From the NCBI GenBank assembly GCA_024397935.1, contig CP073743.1, positions 1,922,001-1,986,000 of the forward strand: a stretch of 64,000 nucleotides of DNA, in the 5' to 3' direction. The notes beneath the pieces are model-generated. The model made no database searches, was not told the origin of the DNA, and was given only the letters and a program-made list of their open reading frames with translations. The position numbers and the translations under genes are program-made. Shown here piece after piece: positions 51,525-61,524 of this stretch (within the stretch, counting starts at the first letter, position 1; the number at the start of each line of letters is the position of its first letter). Origin of the DNA: a bacterium SCSIO 12844. Lineage in GTDB: Bacteria; Pseudomonadota; Gammaproteobacteria; Francisellales; Francisellaceae.

Positions 51525-52667
51525 GTGAATCACTTGACTAAAAAGCATATTGCATTTTTTTTAGAAAAACTCAGTATTGGTGGTATAGAACGTGTTGTAT
51601 TGACACTTGCTGAAACTATGATTAAAAATTTTAATTGTAATGTCTATATTATTACATTAAATAAAGCACAAGACTATGACATTAATTTTAAAGTTAATCA
51701 GGTTCAGCTTCCTTTAATCAAAAAACCCAAAATACGTTTATTGTCGAACCGTTACTTTAAACAGTTAGCCAACTCTTTTGATCAGACAATAGCTGAAATT
51801 GAAAACACCAATCAATTTAAATTTGACCTTATCTTATCGAACAAAAAAGACTGTGATCGGATATTAACTTATTCAAGATACCCTTCAGATAAAATTTACT
51901 CAGTCTTACACATTGCACTGTCTTGGCAAACTAACTTAGAGAATAAATCTGGTATCAGTCGATGGCTAAAGCTACATCGTTATCAAAAAATTTATAACCA
52001 TAAAAATTTAATTACTGTCTCTAATGGCATTCAAAAAGATGCTATTAATACCATGAAAATTATACCTAACTCAATTCAAACTATTTATAACCCGTTTGAT
52101 TTTGATAATATAGATAAGCTTGCTAATATGGAATTACCCATAGCTGTCAATAAACCATATATTGTTTATTTAGGCAGATTTGCTGAACACCAAAAACGCA
52201 TTGGTCGATTATTAAAAGCATATTATTTATCAAAGATAGATGCAAAGTTAGTTCTAGTTGGTAAAGGCAATAAAACTGAAGAAGCTAACATTAATAAATG
52301 GATATCTGAACATCAATTAGATGGTAAGGTTGTTATGGCTGGCTTCTACCAATATCCTTATGCGATTTTAAAAAATGCAAACCTTTTAGTTTTAAGTTCT
52401 GACTTTGAAGGACTACCCACAGTTATCATAGAGTCACTTATATGTAAAACACCTGTTGTTAGTACTAATTGTTTATCTGGTCCTTCAGAAATTTTAACTG
52501 ATGAAATGGCAATCGGTTTATCTGATCTTACAGCTGAAAGTTTAGCTAAAAAAATAAAAGAAATTTATACTAATCCATACCCTATCGATATCGATCGACT
52601 AAAAGAGAAATTCTCAGTTGAGCGAGTTGCCAAACAATATTTATCAGTTGGGCATGACAATGCGTAA
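51525..52667 (+). CDS. GT4-type glycosyltransferase
   Basis: 380 residues from GTG 51525. AAGGTGA overlaps that codon and would better serve the in-frame TTG at 51534, which may be the true start. Marks: HIAFFLEKLSIGGIERVVLTLAE near the start, PYIVYLGRFAEHQKRIGRLLKAY in the hinge, and LSSDFEGLPTVIIESLICKTPVVST with the EX7E motif. It lies one base after the GT9 gene and overlaps the next GT by 14 bases. Likely a step of surface polysaccharide or LPS assembly. Confidence 0.87.
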   Translation: MNHLTKKHIAFFLEKLSIGGIERVVLTLAETMIKNFNCNVYIITLNKAQDYDINFKVNQVQLPLIKKPKIRLLSNRYFKQLANSFDQTIAEIENTNQFKFDLILSNKKDCDRILTYSRYPSDKIYSVLHIALSWQTNLENKSGISRWLKLHRYQKIYNHKNLITVSNGIQKDAINTMKIIPNSIQTIYNPFDFDNIDKLANMELPIAVNKPYIVYLGRFAEHQKRIGRLLKAYYLSKIDAKLVLVGKGNKTEEANINKWISEHQLDGKVVMAGFYQYPYAILKNANLLVLSSDFEGLPTVIIESLICKTPVVSTNCLSGPSEILTDEMAIGLSDLTAESLAKKIKEIYTNPYPIDIDRLKEKFSVERVAKQYLSVGHDNA

Positions 52668-53745
52668 AGAATTAAAAGTAGCAATTGTATATTTTTGGGA
52701 TAATGCAACTGACTTATCTGCCCCAGTAGCAAAGCTGATACTTGATCAAGCAACTGAATTACAAAAAAATGGTTATACAGTTGAAGTATTTTCAAAAGAT
52801 GATTTAAATGATACTGTATTTCACTCAATCAACTATCGTTTTTTCTCTGAAAATAAATTTATAAATAGAGTGTTTAATAAATGGTTTAAATTAAATGTGT
52901 TTACATTTAATCAATTAATTAAAAAACTAAATCATTTTAATGCAGATATTATCCATATACATAATCGTCAAGGATTTGTTGATACGATTGCAAAAAAAAT
53001 AAAAAACTCAAAAACCAAATTTGTTGTACATTACCATCGTAATTTCGAGTACCCTGTCATCCCTGAAAAAGCAGAAACTCTAGTTGCAGTTAGCCAATCC
53101 ACTAAAAACTGGATTGAAGATAAAACACATAAAGATGACCGATTTCATGTTATCCAAAATTGTGTTTTCTCAGAAGTTTTAAAACTAGCTGAAACAGCCA
53201 AACCGATCAAAGCTAGAAAAAATGACATCAAACTTCTTTATGCTGGCGGATATCAAGAGCATAAAGGCTACTTTGATTTAATTAATGCATTAAAATATAT
53301 TGATAAAGACTTTCAATTGTCTATTTGTGGCCCTAAAACTGATCAAATCAAGCAGATTGATGACAAAAGAGTGAAAGTAATTGGAAATCTAAAATTTAAA
53401 GCATTTTGTAATATAATGGCAAATTCTGATATTGTTATTTTTCCATCTAAAAAAGAACCGTTTGGTCTAGTTACGCTTGAAGCTTTAGCATTTAATAATA
53501 TTCTTGTTGCAGCAAACTCTGGGGGTTTAGATGAGTTTTTAAATGAAGAGGTTGCTTTTTTACATCAGCCAAGTAACCCACAAGATTTAGCTATCAAGAT
53601 AAATGAAGCGATAACTTTACTATCAAATGAAAGTGACCTAAATAACTACCTAACAAATACTAATAAATTTATAAAGCTATTTAACCCTAAACACATGGTT
53701 GATCAGTTGGATAAACTGTATCAAAAACTAATTTCTGACACATAA
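52654..53745 (+). CDS. GT4-type glycosyltransferase
   Basis: 363 residues from ATG 52654 (a second ATG at 52660 is also possible); the frame extends further upstream only inside the previous gene. Marks: ELKVAIVYFWDNATDLSAPV, NADIIHIHNRQGFVDTI, IKLLYAGGYQEHKGYFDLINAL, and FPSKKEPFGLVTLEALAFNNILVAANSGG with EX7E. It overlaps the preceding GT4 gene by 14 bases, so translation is coupled. It ends the plus-strand glycan cluster; sugar and acceptor cannot be told. Confidence 0.87.
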   Translation: MTMRKELKVAIVYFWDNATDLSAPVAKLILDQATELQKNGYTVEVFSKDDLNDTVFHSINYRFFSENKFINRVFNKWFKLNVFTFNQLIKKLNHFNADIIHIHNRQGFVDTIAKKIKNSKTKFVVHYHRNFEYPVIPEKAETLVAVSQSTKNWIEDKTHKDDRFHVIQNCVFSEVLKLAETAKPIKARKNDIKLLYAGGYQEHKGYFDLINALKYIDKDFQLSICGPKTDQIKQIDDKRVKVIGNLKFKAFCNIMANSDIVIFPSKKEPFGLVTLEALAFNNILVAANSGGLDEFLNEEVAFLHQPSNPQDLAIKINEAITLLSNESDLNNYLTNTNKFIKLFNPKHMVDQLDKLYQKLISDT

Positions 53746-53763
53746 CCTACCAAAGCTATAATA

Positions 53764-56700
53764 CTAGTAACCTTGATTAAGTTCTTCAATCTGCTTTTTA
53801 TCCTTTTCATCAGCTGCTGAAAATAAGTTTGGTGGTAACTCTTCTTTATTTTCTTTTTTATTCGCTGGCTCTACTGGATGTGTTAACCTTGAGTGGCGTA
53901 AACGAGCTATTTTTGAAGTATCATTATTTTCAACAAGAATGCCTTCAACACTTTCTAGTAAACTAGCTTGAATGTTAGTATTTTCAAGTTGAGTTAGTTG
54001 ATAATGCTTATTACTAATTGCTTGCTGAAGCACCTGTAATGCTTCATAACCACTATTAGCATTACCATGTCCAGGCAAACCTCTTAATTCCCATAAGTGG
54101 TGATAAGCACTTCTATCACTATTTTTTGCCTGCTTAATGTCTTGATATAACTTAACTAAACCCTTTAAATTTAAATGAGTTGCATATGATTTTAATGCTG
54201 TTAAAAATATTGCTTTATTTTCTACTCGTGGATCAATATTATCATGTTTTTGGTTATGCTTTAGATAATCTATTGATTTTCTAAAAAAAGCAAGCGACTG
54301 ATCTTGAGTTAGTTGGCTACCATAACCTGCCATAAAATTTTTCAATAACTGCTTATTTTCAGGTGAATTACTTCTTAATTGCACCAATTGATCAGCTAAT
54401 ACCCTAATGCTAGCTACCCGCACTGGAATACGTTCTATCATTAAAATCTCAGCAACCTGCTTTAATAATTGAGATTCCCGAACTAATTTATCTGAACTTA
54501 ATAATAAATTTTCAAATGACTGACCATGCAATTTTATTTCACCTAATGATTGCTTAACCATTTGACAAAATGCATTACTATTAAGACGATCCATTATCCC
54601 ATACAAGCTCATTTTAGCTACTTCATCACTTAAAATTAGGTTAATATTTTTTCTATCTATTAAATTAAAGCAATCTACATTTGAAACAAGTTTTCTTGCC
54701 ATATTAACTCTATCACCATATTTTGCAACTCGATTTAATGCCTGATAATAATCAATTGATTGTTGCCGAGTTGGATTTATCCTTAATAAATCGTTAGCAA
54801 CTTGATTACACTGAGCTGTTGATAAGTCAGTTACGTGTTGAGATAAAGTAATTAATATATCATCAGGTATTTGCTCTCCTGTTTGACCTTGATGAATTAA
54901 ACCTAAGTTTAATATTTCTTTCATATAGTGCTTAAAATGACGACCTGCATTATGATGTGAATTAATTGTATCAAAAGAATTACGCATCACGCCGTAAAGT
55001 GTATTGAGTAAACTATCAACTGGTGTTGTTTTATTTAATTCCACTAGACGGGCAAATATAAAAGAAGTTAACATTGCATTTTGTTCATTATTTTTCAATC
55101 TATAAGCATTATTTAAAATTACTTTAAAAGTCTCGATATTATTCCCAACAAACACAAATTCTTGACCGTGCCAAGTGTTCCTATAACTACCTACCTGATT
55201 TGTAAAATATTCAAAAGCTTGATCATTTTGAATATCTGCTGACTTACTTAAAAGAGCAAATAATGCTTCAGGAGAAAGTTTACCTCCTCTTGTCATCACA
55301 GTTTCAGCAATTGTAGCTAATTTCTGAGAATCATGAATAAATTCACTTTTAATACATAGTGCCTCCAATACCTGATTATCTAATTGATCAATCTCTAAAT
55401 GATTTAATAATAGATCTAATGAATTGCTTGGTTCAGATATATCTTCATTAGTAATAATCTTATGAGCCTTAATTGCAAGTGCTCTAAATGCATCGCTAGT
55501 AGATTGATCTGGGTGATCATCTAAAATTAATAATGTTGTCAGTTGTTTAATTTTTTCAATATCATTAATTGGTGTGTAAATAGCTAATTGCTTGATTGCA
55601 TTTATATCACATTCATTAGGTGACTTTAAAAGTATATCTAAAATAATAGATAAAATTTCTGGACCTTCTCCTAGTTCTTCATTTCTTATTATTGAAGCTG
55701 CTTTAGCTAATTGATTCAATGATTTATTATTTAATAGGTCAATAAACGGTAAAATTTGCTGGATAATTTCTTTTTTCTGATCAGAAAAACAACTCGCATC
55801 ATTAACAACTTCATCTAATGACGAAAGGACGGGACGCTCGGCAATACCATCATCATACTCAGCAATAATAAAAATACCATCTCCTGTTTCTACAAGGTGT
55901 GCATTTTCATCTTCATTAACTTTGATAACAGGATTATCATTTGTATATCCATTAATCATTAATAAATAGGTTAAAAATGCTTTAACTTTTGATTGTAACT
56001 TTAATGCATCATCAGGTAGTTCTTTCATACCACGATTATCTGCAGTTACTTCTACTCCTGAGTCTAATGGTGGATAAAACATAGATGCTATACTCGAATC
56101 TCCAGCAAGTGCTCCTAATTGAGTATTATTTTCTTGTGTCCATTGAGGTGTTGGTTGCTCTGTAAACTGTGTAAATTGTTCAATTAATAAATTAATTGTA
56201 ATATTTCTACCTAGACGATTATTGAGTTCCTGCTGAAGATCTGATTGAGCAGTAAACATTTGCTCAATATCACTAATATCATTTCTTAAAACAAATTTAG
56301 TCCAAAAATAATTAATATACTCTTCATCTTCAACCAAAGCCAAATGATAATCATTAGAAGCTAGATTATAAATTGCATTGGTATCATGGACTTCATTACC
56401 ATGATGTAGACCTAAGTTTGGGTGCAAACTATGATTTCTAATTAGTTCATACCTATCCCTTCTTATTTCCTCTCTTATCTCTTGCGCACTTTGACGAATA
56501 ATTTCTTTTTTTATTGGCACCATTAATGCACTAAGTCCTGAACCATAAATACATCTATCAAACATCATAATTGCATTAGAGTTAGCTCCAGCAAAACAAG
56601 CATTAAATGTTAAGTCATTTAATTGCTCATTTGTTAATTGTTGAAAATTAGCTTCATAGTTCACCAAAACTGATTCTAAATTTTTTTTTAAATTATTTAA

Positions 56701-56967
56701 AATTAGTACCTTATCTGTATTTTTAGCATTAGCATTTAAATTATCTCTAATATTAATTTTAAGTTCATCTAATTTATCTAATTGATTAATTGTATATAAT
56801 TTATCAAGCACTTCAATAAGTTGTGCTTTTGCTGTATTAAAGTCTGCATCATTTTCATAATAAACAGGTATATCACCATTATATACAGTAGTATTATCTT
56901 GAGGTATTGGTACTAACGGTATCTCTTGCTGCTGTTTAAATTGATCATTTAATGTAATTAATGGCAC
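53764..56967 (-). CDS. Large helical protein, paralogue of the gene at 61525
   Basis: 1067 residues. Start GTG 56967 with AAGGGGA at good distance. I do not recognise the family. Its N-terminal third contains NAIYNLASNDYHLALV, a segment YLLMINGYTNDNPVIKVNEDE and then ETGDGIFIIAEYDDG, which match the protein at 61525-64000 closely. The rest is a long alpha-solenoid-like series of helices (LAKAASII, LCIKSEFIHDSQKLATIAE), and the C-terminus has YHHLWELRGLPGHGNANSGYEALQVLQ. No signal peptide or catalytic motif. This is probably a large cytosolic or secreted scaffold. It has no regulatory box upstream. Confidence 0.75.
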   Translation of the reverse strand: MPLITLNDQFKQQQEIPLVPIPQDNTTVYNGDIPVYYENDADFNTAKAQLIEVLDKLYTINQLDKLDELKINIRDNLNANAKNTDKVLILNNLKKNLESVLVNYEANFQQLTNEQLNDLTFNACFAGANSNAIMMFDRCIYGSGLSALMVPIKKEIIRQSAQEIREEIRRDRYELIRNHSLHPNLGLHHGNEVHDTNAIYNLASNDYHLALVEDEEYINYFWTKFVLRNDISDIEQMFTAQSDLQQELNNRLGRNITINLLIEQFTQFTEQPTPQWTQENNTQLGALAGDSSIASMFYPPLDSGVEVTADNRGMKELPDDALKLQSKVKAFLTYLLMINGYTNDNPVIKVNEDENAHLVETGDGIFIIAEYDDGIAERPVLSSLDEVVNDASCFSDQKKEIIQQILPFIDLLNNKSLNQLAKAASIIRNEELGEGPEILSIILDILLKSPNECDINAIKQLAIYTPINDIEKIKQLTTLLILDDHPDQSTSDAFRALAIKAHKIITNEDISEPSNSLDLLLNHLEIDQLDNQVLEALCIKSEFIHDSQKLATIAETVMTRGGKLSPEALFALLSKSADIQNDQAFEYFTNQVGSYRNTWHGQEFVFVGNNIETFKVILNNAYRLKNNEQNAMLTSFIFARLVELNKTTPVDSLLNTLYGVMRNSFDTINSHHNAGRHFKHYMKEILNLGLIHQGQTGEQIPDDILITLSQHVTDLSTAQCNQVANDLLRINPTRQQSIDYYQALNRVAKYGDRVNMARKLVSNVDCFNLIDRKNINLILSDEVAKMSLYGIMDRLNSNAFCQMVKQSLGEIKLHGQSFENLLLSSDKLVRESQLLKQVAEILMIERIPVRVASIRVLADQLVQLRSNSPENKQLLKNFMAGYGSQLTQDQSLAFFRKSIDYLKHNQKHDNIDPRVENKAIFLTALKSYATHLNLKGLVKLYQDIKQAKNSDRSAYHHLWELRGLPGHGNANSGYEALQVLQQAISNKHYQLTQLENTNIQASLLESVEGILVENNDTSKIARLRHSRLTHPVEPANKKENKEELPPNLFSAADEKDKKQIEELNQGY

Positions 56968-57132
56968 AACAATCCCCTTATATTAATCAATTAATTTGAT
57001 ATTTAAATAAATACCATTAAAATATCAGATCACATAATAACCAGACATTACTGCTGTATTCAAGTAAAATGTAGCATTCAATTATTTTAATGATGATTAA
57101 TATATTGATCAGTTGCTTTATAATTAGTTGAT

Positions 57133-58554
57133 CTATTCGCCATTTAACTCTGCTTGATCTAAAATCCCTTTAGGTAATTTTTTATTTATTGGTACACCTA
57201 GCTTAATTAATCTATCAGCCTGATTAATCAAATTACCGTTACCTTTCGATAATTTATTCATTGCCTTTTCATGTGTTTCTCTAACACGTGCTAGTTGATC
57301 ACCCATTTTATCTAAATCTTCGACAAAACCTCGAAATTTATCTAACATGCGCTTTGCACGATCAGCAATATCTTGAGCATTTTTATTCTGATTTTCATAG
57401 CGCCAGATATTTTGAATAGTTCTTAATGTTGCTAGAAGTGTTGTTGGTGTTACAACAATAATTCGCTTATTAAATGCATCTGAAAATAAATGTTCATCAT
57501 TCTGAAATGCTAAGACAAATGCTGACTCAATTGGAATAAATAATAAAACGAAATCTAGTGATTTAACGCCTAATAATTGCTGATATTCTTTATCACTTAA
57601 TTGGTTAATATGAGTTCTGATCGCTTGGATATGCAGTTTCAAGTTTTGATTTGACTCATTTTCATCACTAGAGCGTGTATATCGTTCATAGGCATTTAAT
57701 GAAACTTTTGAATCAATAATTACATCTTTACCTTCAGGTAAATGCACAATAACATCTGGACGATAAATTTGATGATCATCGTTTTTTAATGTCTTCTGTA
57801 ATGTATATTCTATACCTTCTCTTAAGCCTGATGTTTCAAGTACTCGCTCTAATATTAATTCCCCCCAATTACCTTGTATTTTCTTATCACCTTTTAATGC
57901 ACGAGCTAAGTTATCAGCTTCATTTTTCATTTTATGACTTAATTCCATCATATTTTTAACTTCTGTTGCTAAGGCAGTTTTTAGCGCCACTTGATCTGCT
58001 TTGCCTTGCATATGATATTTTTCAATTTTTTCTGAAAATCCTTTTACTTGTTCTTTAAATGGTGCTAGTAAAGTATCTAAAGAATCTTTATGTTGCTTAG
58101 ATTTCTGATCTAAAACTTCTTGAGCAACCACTTTAAATTGCTGCGATAAATTGTCTTTGGCTTCTTTTAAATCTGCTAATCGTTTTGCATCATTTTCTAA
58201 TTGGTTTTTTAATTTTGCAATTATTTGAGATTGCTCTGAGTTTATTTGATTTAAATTCAGTGTCTTTTCAGTTTCTTTTTCAATTTTTTGAGTTAATAAT
58301 GCAACTTCATTACTTTTAGTTTCTAAAGTTTTATTTAAAACTGCAGCATCTGTTTTTAATTCCTGATAATCATTTGTTAAATCATCATTTTTAGCTGTCT
58401 CTCTTATCAAAGAGTTATTTAAATTATCAATCGTTTTTTCTAAATCTTCTAATTTTTGCAGTTTAAGTTTTAATTTTGATATTTTACGTTCACAGATGAT
58501 TAAAATAGCAAGTCCACCAAATATCAACCCTGAAATAGCATATATCCATAGCAT
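57133..58554 (-). CDS. rmuC: DNA recombination protein RmuC
   Basis: 473 residues. An N-terminal membrane helix (MLWIYAISGLIFGGLAILII) is followed by about 150 residues of coiled coil and then the RmuC nuclease-like domain: IQGNWGELILERVLETSGLREG, YRPDVIVHLPEGKDVIIDSKVSL (PD-(D/E)xK-like Asp and Asp-Ser-Lys), LDFVLLFIPIESAF, and IVVTPTTLLATLRTI. In E. coli RmuC limits inversions at short repeats. It lies 38 bp after glyQ, in the same direction, so it is probably cotranscribed. Confidence 0.93.
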   Translation of the reverse strand: MLWIYAISGLIFGGLAILIICERKISKLKLKLQKLEDLEKTIDNLNNSLIRETAKNDDLTNDYQELKTDAAVLNKTLETKSNEVALLTQKIEKETEKTLNLNQINSEQSQIIAKLKNQLENDAKRLADLKEAKDNLSQQFKVVAQEVLDQKSKQHKDSLDTLLAPFKEQVKGFSEKIEKYHMQGKADQVALKTALATEVKNMMELSHKMKNEADNLARALKGDKKIQGNWGELILERVLETSGLREGIEYTLQKTLKNDDHQIYRPDVIVHLPEGKDVIIDSKVSLNAYERYTRSSDENESNQNLKLHIQAIRTHINQLSDKEYQQLLGVKSLDFVLLFIPIESAFVLAFQNDEHLFSDAFNKRIIVVTPTTLLATLRTIQNIWRYENQNKNAQDIADRAKRMLDKFRGFVEDLDKMGDQLARVRETHEKAMNKLSKGNGNLINQADRLIKLGVPINKKLPKGILDQAELNGE

Positions 58555-58592
58555 AGAAAATACCTTTTATTTTAGATAAATTAAATCTTGTT

Positions 58593-59492
58593 TTAAGCAA
58601 TTTCTCTTAGCATTGGAAAATCCAGTGCTTGTCGAGCGTCATAATAACTTTGCGCTACCTTTTTAGCTAAAGCACGAACACGCAAAATATAGCCCTGACG
58701 TTCAGTAACAGATACTGCATGGCGCGCATCTAACATGTTAAATGTATGGGATGCTTTTAGCATCATTTCATAAGCTGGTAATGGTAATTTTTTATCAATT
58801 AATCGATTGGCTTCTCGTTCTAAATAATCAAATTGAGTTAATAGAAAATCTACATCTGCTTCTTCAAAATTATAATGTGACATTTCAACTTCATTTTGTT
58901 TAAATACATCACCATAATAGACTGGACCATTTGGTCCTTCTGACCATATTAAATCATACATTGTATTGACATTTTGAACATACATTGCAAGACGCTCAAG
59001 GCCATAAGTAATCTCTCCTGTTACAGGCTTACAATCAAGTCCTCCCACTTGTTGAAAGTAGGTAAACTGTGTTACTTCCATGCCGTTTGCCCAAACTTCC
59101 CAACCTAAGCCCCAAGCACCTAATGTTGGTGACTCCCAATTATCTTCAACAAAACGAATATCATGAATTAATGGGTCAAAGCCTAACACTTTTAATGAGC
59201 CTAAATATAATTCTTGTATATTATCTGGAGATGGCTTCATAACTACTTGAAATTGATAATAATGCTGGCCACGATTAGGGTTTTCACCATAACGCCCATC
59301 CGTTGGTCTACGTGATGGCTGAACATAAGCCGCATTCCATGGTTCAGGGCCAATTGAACGTAAAAATGTTGCTGGATGAAAAGTACCAGCTCCTACTTCC
59401 ATATCATAGGGTTGTACAATAATACACCCTTGTTCTGCCCAATAATTTTGTAGCGCAAATATCATCTCTTGAAATGTCATTACCTTTGACAT
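58593..59492 (-). CDS. glyQ: Glycyl-tRNA synthetase alpha subunit
   Basis: 299 residues, full length for GlyQ. It provides the class II catalytic core of the alpha2beta2 enzyme that charges tRNA-Gly. Motifs: [18 protein letters not shown] at the start, [42 protein letters not shown] (motif 2 region) and [14 protein letters not shown] (motif 3). ATG 59492 has AGAGG upstream. The beta subunit gene glyS, which usually comes next, is not present; rmuC takes that place. Confidence 0.96.
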   Translation of the reverse strand: MSKVMTFQEMIFALQNYWAEQGCIIVQPYDMEVGAGTFHPATFLRSIGPEPWNAAYVQPSRRPTDGRYGENPNRGQHYYQFQVVMKPSPDNIQELYLGSLKVLGFDPLIHDIRFVEDNWESPTLGAWGLGWEVWANGMEVTQFTYFQQVGGLDCKPVTGEITYGLERLAMYVQNVNTMYDLIWSEGPNGPVYYGDVFKQNEVEMSHYNFEEADVDFLLTQFDYLEREANRLIDKKLPLPAYEMMLKASHTFNMLDARHAVSVTERQGYILRVRALAKKVAQSYYDARQALDFPMLREIA

Positions 59493-59578
59493 AGAAACCT
59501 CTTAATCTTAAATAAATTATATTTTAAATCTAGGATTGGTAGTATATCAAAGGTTTAGATTTAGCTTAAGATAAATCT

Positions 59579-61363
59579 TTAAAGGCCTGTCTCTAAACTA
59601 CTAGAAGATTTTTTAGTTTCCATACCACTAAATATTTTTTGGCTTTCTAAATATTGAGGTTTATTTCCACTATCCATGCGAATATCTGGATCTGCCCCAG
59701 CTCCTAATAGCACACCAACAATTTCTTTATATTTTTCACTTGCTTTTCCTTTACTAAAAGCATAAGCATAATGTAATGATGTAGGGCCATTGCCAAATAA
59801 TTGAGTATTAAGTTCTACCCCTTTTGAAACTAATAGTTTAACTGTCTCAATAGAACCTGATTTAACAGCTGCATGTAATGGTGTATTAAATACTTTTATA
59901 TCTTCAATACTTCCATCTTGGATTATTTTTTCATAATTCACATTTGCACCAGCATCAAGTAATTTTTTTACTTCGTCAAAATTACCCTCTTTCGCATAAA
60001 GCAATAAATCATTATTAAGTTTTTGTTGTAACATTTCTGCTATTACAACATGATCAAATTCTAACGCATAATCACGTGGTGTTTTGCCTCCATTATTCCT
60101 TAGAGTAATATCAGCACCACATTCAATCAATAAACCTGCAACTTCAGCATGACCAAAACATGCTGCAATATGTAATGGCGCAGGACCATTGCCAAATAAT
60201 TGAGTATTAAGTTTTGCACCTTTTGAAACTAATAGTTTAACTGTCTCAATAGAACCTGCTCTAACAGCTGCATGTAATGGTGTGTTAAATACTTTTATAT
60301 CTTCAATACTGCCATCTTGAGTTATTTCTTCATAATTAGCATTGGCACCAGCATCAAGTAATTTTTGTACTTCGTCAAGATCTCCCTCTTTCGCATAAGA
60401 TAATAAATCATTATTCAACTTTTGCTGTAAAGTTTTTGCTATTGCAAAATGACCAAATTCTAACGCGTAATCACGTGGTGTATTGCCTATACTACCCCTT
60501 ATTCCATTATCCCTTAAAGTAATATCAGCACCATATTTGATCAATAATTCTACAGCTTCAGCATGACCTTCAAAAGCTGAAATATGGATTGCTGTTTCAT
60601 TATTAGATCCCTGTATGTTAGGGTCGAATTCTTCTAACAGTGCTGTTAGTGCTTCAATATGACCTTCATTAGCTGCAACATGGACAGCAGTCCAACCTAA
60701 GTTGTCTTTTACTAGATTGGTTTCATTTTCAAGTAATACCCTTATAGCTTCAGCTTGGTTATTTTTAGCTGCTAAATATAATGGTGACCAGCCACTATTA
60801 TTTTGTTCATTAATACGAGCGCCGTTTTCTAGCAAAAGCTCTATGATATCGATATGACCACTCGAAGCTGCATAATGTAATGGCGTATCCCCATGTTTAT
60901 CTCTTTGATTAGGATCAACACCACTTTCAAGCAATAATTCTACAACTTTAGCATGGTCATTGAAAACTGCATCTAAAAGATAATCAAATACGGTTTTACC
61001 TTGATTATCTTTAGCATATAAATGAGCACCATTTTGAAGCAAAATTTTAAGTGTTTCTTTATGACCATTTTTAGCGGCTATGTGAATTGGTGCTAAGCCA
61101 AACTCATTTTTTTTATTAACATCTGCTTTTTTTTCAATCATCCATCTTATGATATCAGGATAAGTTATTAATGTTTCTTCCTCATCTGGCTCTTCTTCAG
61201 AAGGCTGAATAAAATCATATTGAGCTATAAAAGTAAGTGGTGTTTCACCATTTACAACATCATTAATACTTGCTCCTTGTGAAATTAACTTTTCAGCTTC
61301 ATTAAGATCTCTGAAAAATAATTGACGCTGAAGCTGAGTATTTAATTCATTTTTTCCTGACAT
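59579..61363 (-). CDS. Ankyrin repeat protein with a recent internal duplication
   Basis: 594 residues from ATG 61363 (AGGAG upstream). It is made almost wholly of ankyrin repeats of 33 residues: GLAPIHIAAKNGHKETLKILLQNGA, GDTPLHYAASSGHIDIIELLLENGA, GWSPLYLAAKNNQAEAIRVLLEN and so on, about fourteen in total. Around residues 295-430 and 428-560 a block of four repeats is duplicated almost unchanged (NNDLLSYAKEGDLDEVQKLLDAGAN versus NNDLLLYAKEGNFDEVKKLLDAGAN; GSIEDIKVFNTPLHAAV in both). Ankyrin proteins bind other proteins and are common effectors in intracellular bacteria. No signal peptide or CaaX end. It ends MKKSSSSLETGL-like (TKKSSSSLETGL). The box is absent. Confidence 0.88.
   Translation of the reverse strand: MSGKNELNTQLQRQLFFRDLNEAEKLISQGASINDVVNGETPLTFIAQYDFIQPSEEEPDEEETLITYPDIIRWMIEKKADVNKKNEFGLAPIHIAAKNGHKETLKILLQNGAHLYAKDNQGKTVFDYLLDAVFNDHAKVVELLLESGVDPNQRDKHGDTPLHYAASSGHIDIIELLLENGARINEQNNSGWSPLYLAAKNNQAEAIRVLLENETNLVKDNLGWTAVHVAANEGHIEALTALLEEFDPNIQGSNNETAIHISAFEGHAEAVELLIKYGADITLRDNGIRGSIGNTPRDYALEFGHFAIAKTLQQKLNNDLLSYAKEGDLDEVQKLLDAGANANYEEITQDGSIEDIKVFNTPLHAAVRAGSIETVKLLVSKGAKLNTQLFGNGPAPLHIAACFGHAEVAGLLIECGADITLRNNGGKTPRDYALEFDHVVIAEMLQQKLNNDLLLYAKEGNFDEVKKLLDAGANVNYEKIIQDGSIEDIKVFNTPLHAAVKSGSIETVKLLVSKGVELNTQLFGNGPTSLHYAYAFSKGKASEKYKEIVGVLLGAGADPDIRMDSGNKPQYLESQKIFSGMETKKSSSSLETGL
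59781..60484. repeat. Direct repeat of about 399-bp period inside the ankyrin gene
   Basis: For example the stretch around 59961-60081 recurs around 60360-60482 with few changes, and the APLHI/TSLHY region likewise. The offset is 399 bases (133 codons, about four ankyrin units), so the frame is kept. Confidence 0.75.
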
Positions 61364-61524
61364 ATTTAGCAACTCCTAATATTTTTATATCAAGATTTAA
61401 AAATAATTAATTATAATTAAACATTCAAATAAAAAGATTATAAAAACACTATAAAAAACTTATAAAATAAAGCTTTCACTAATATTTCTATTAGCAAATT
61501 TTGTTAATATGGTTTGAATTTTGC

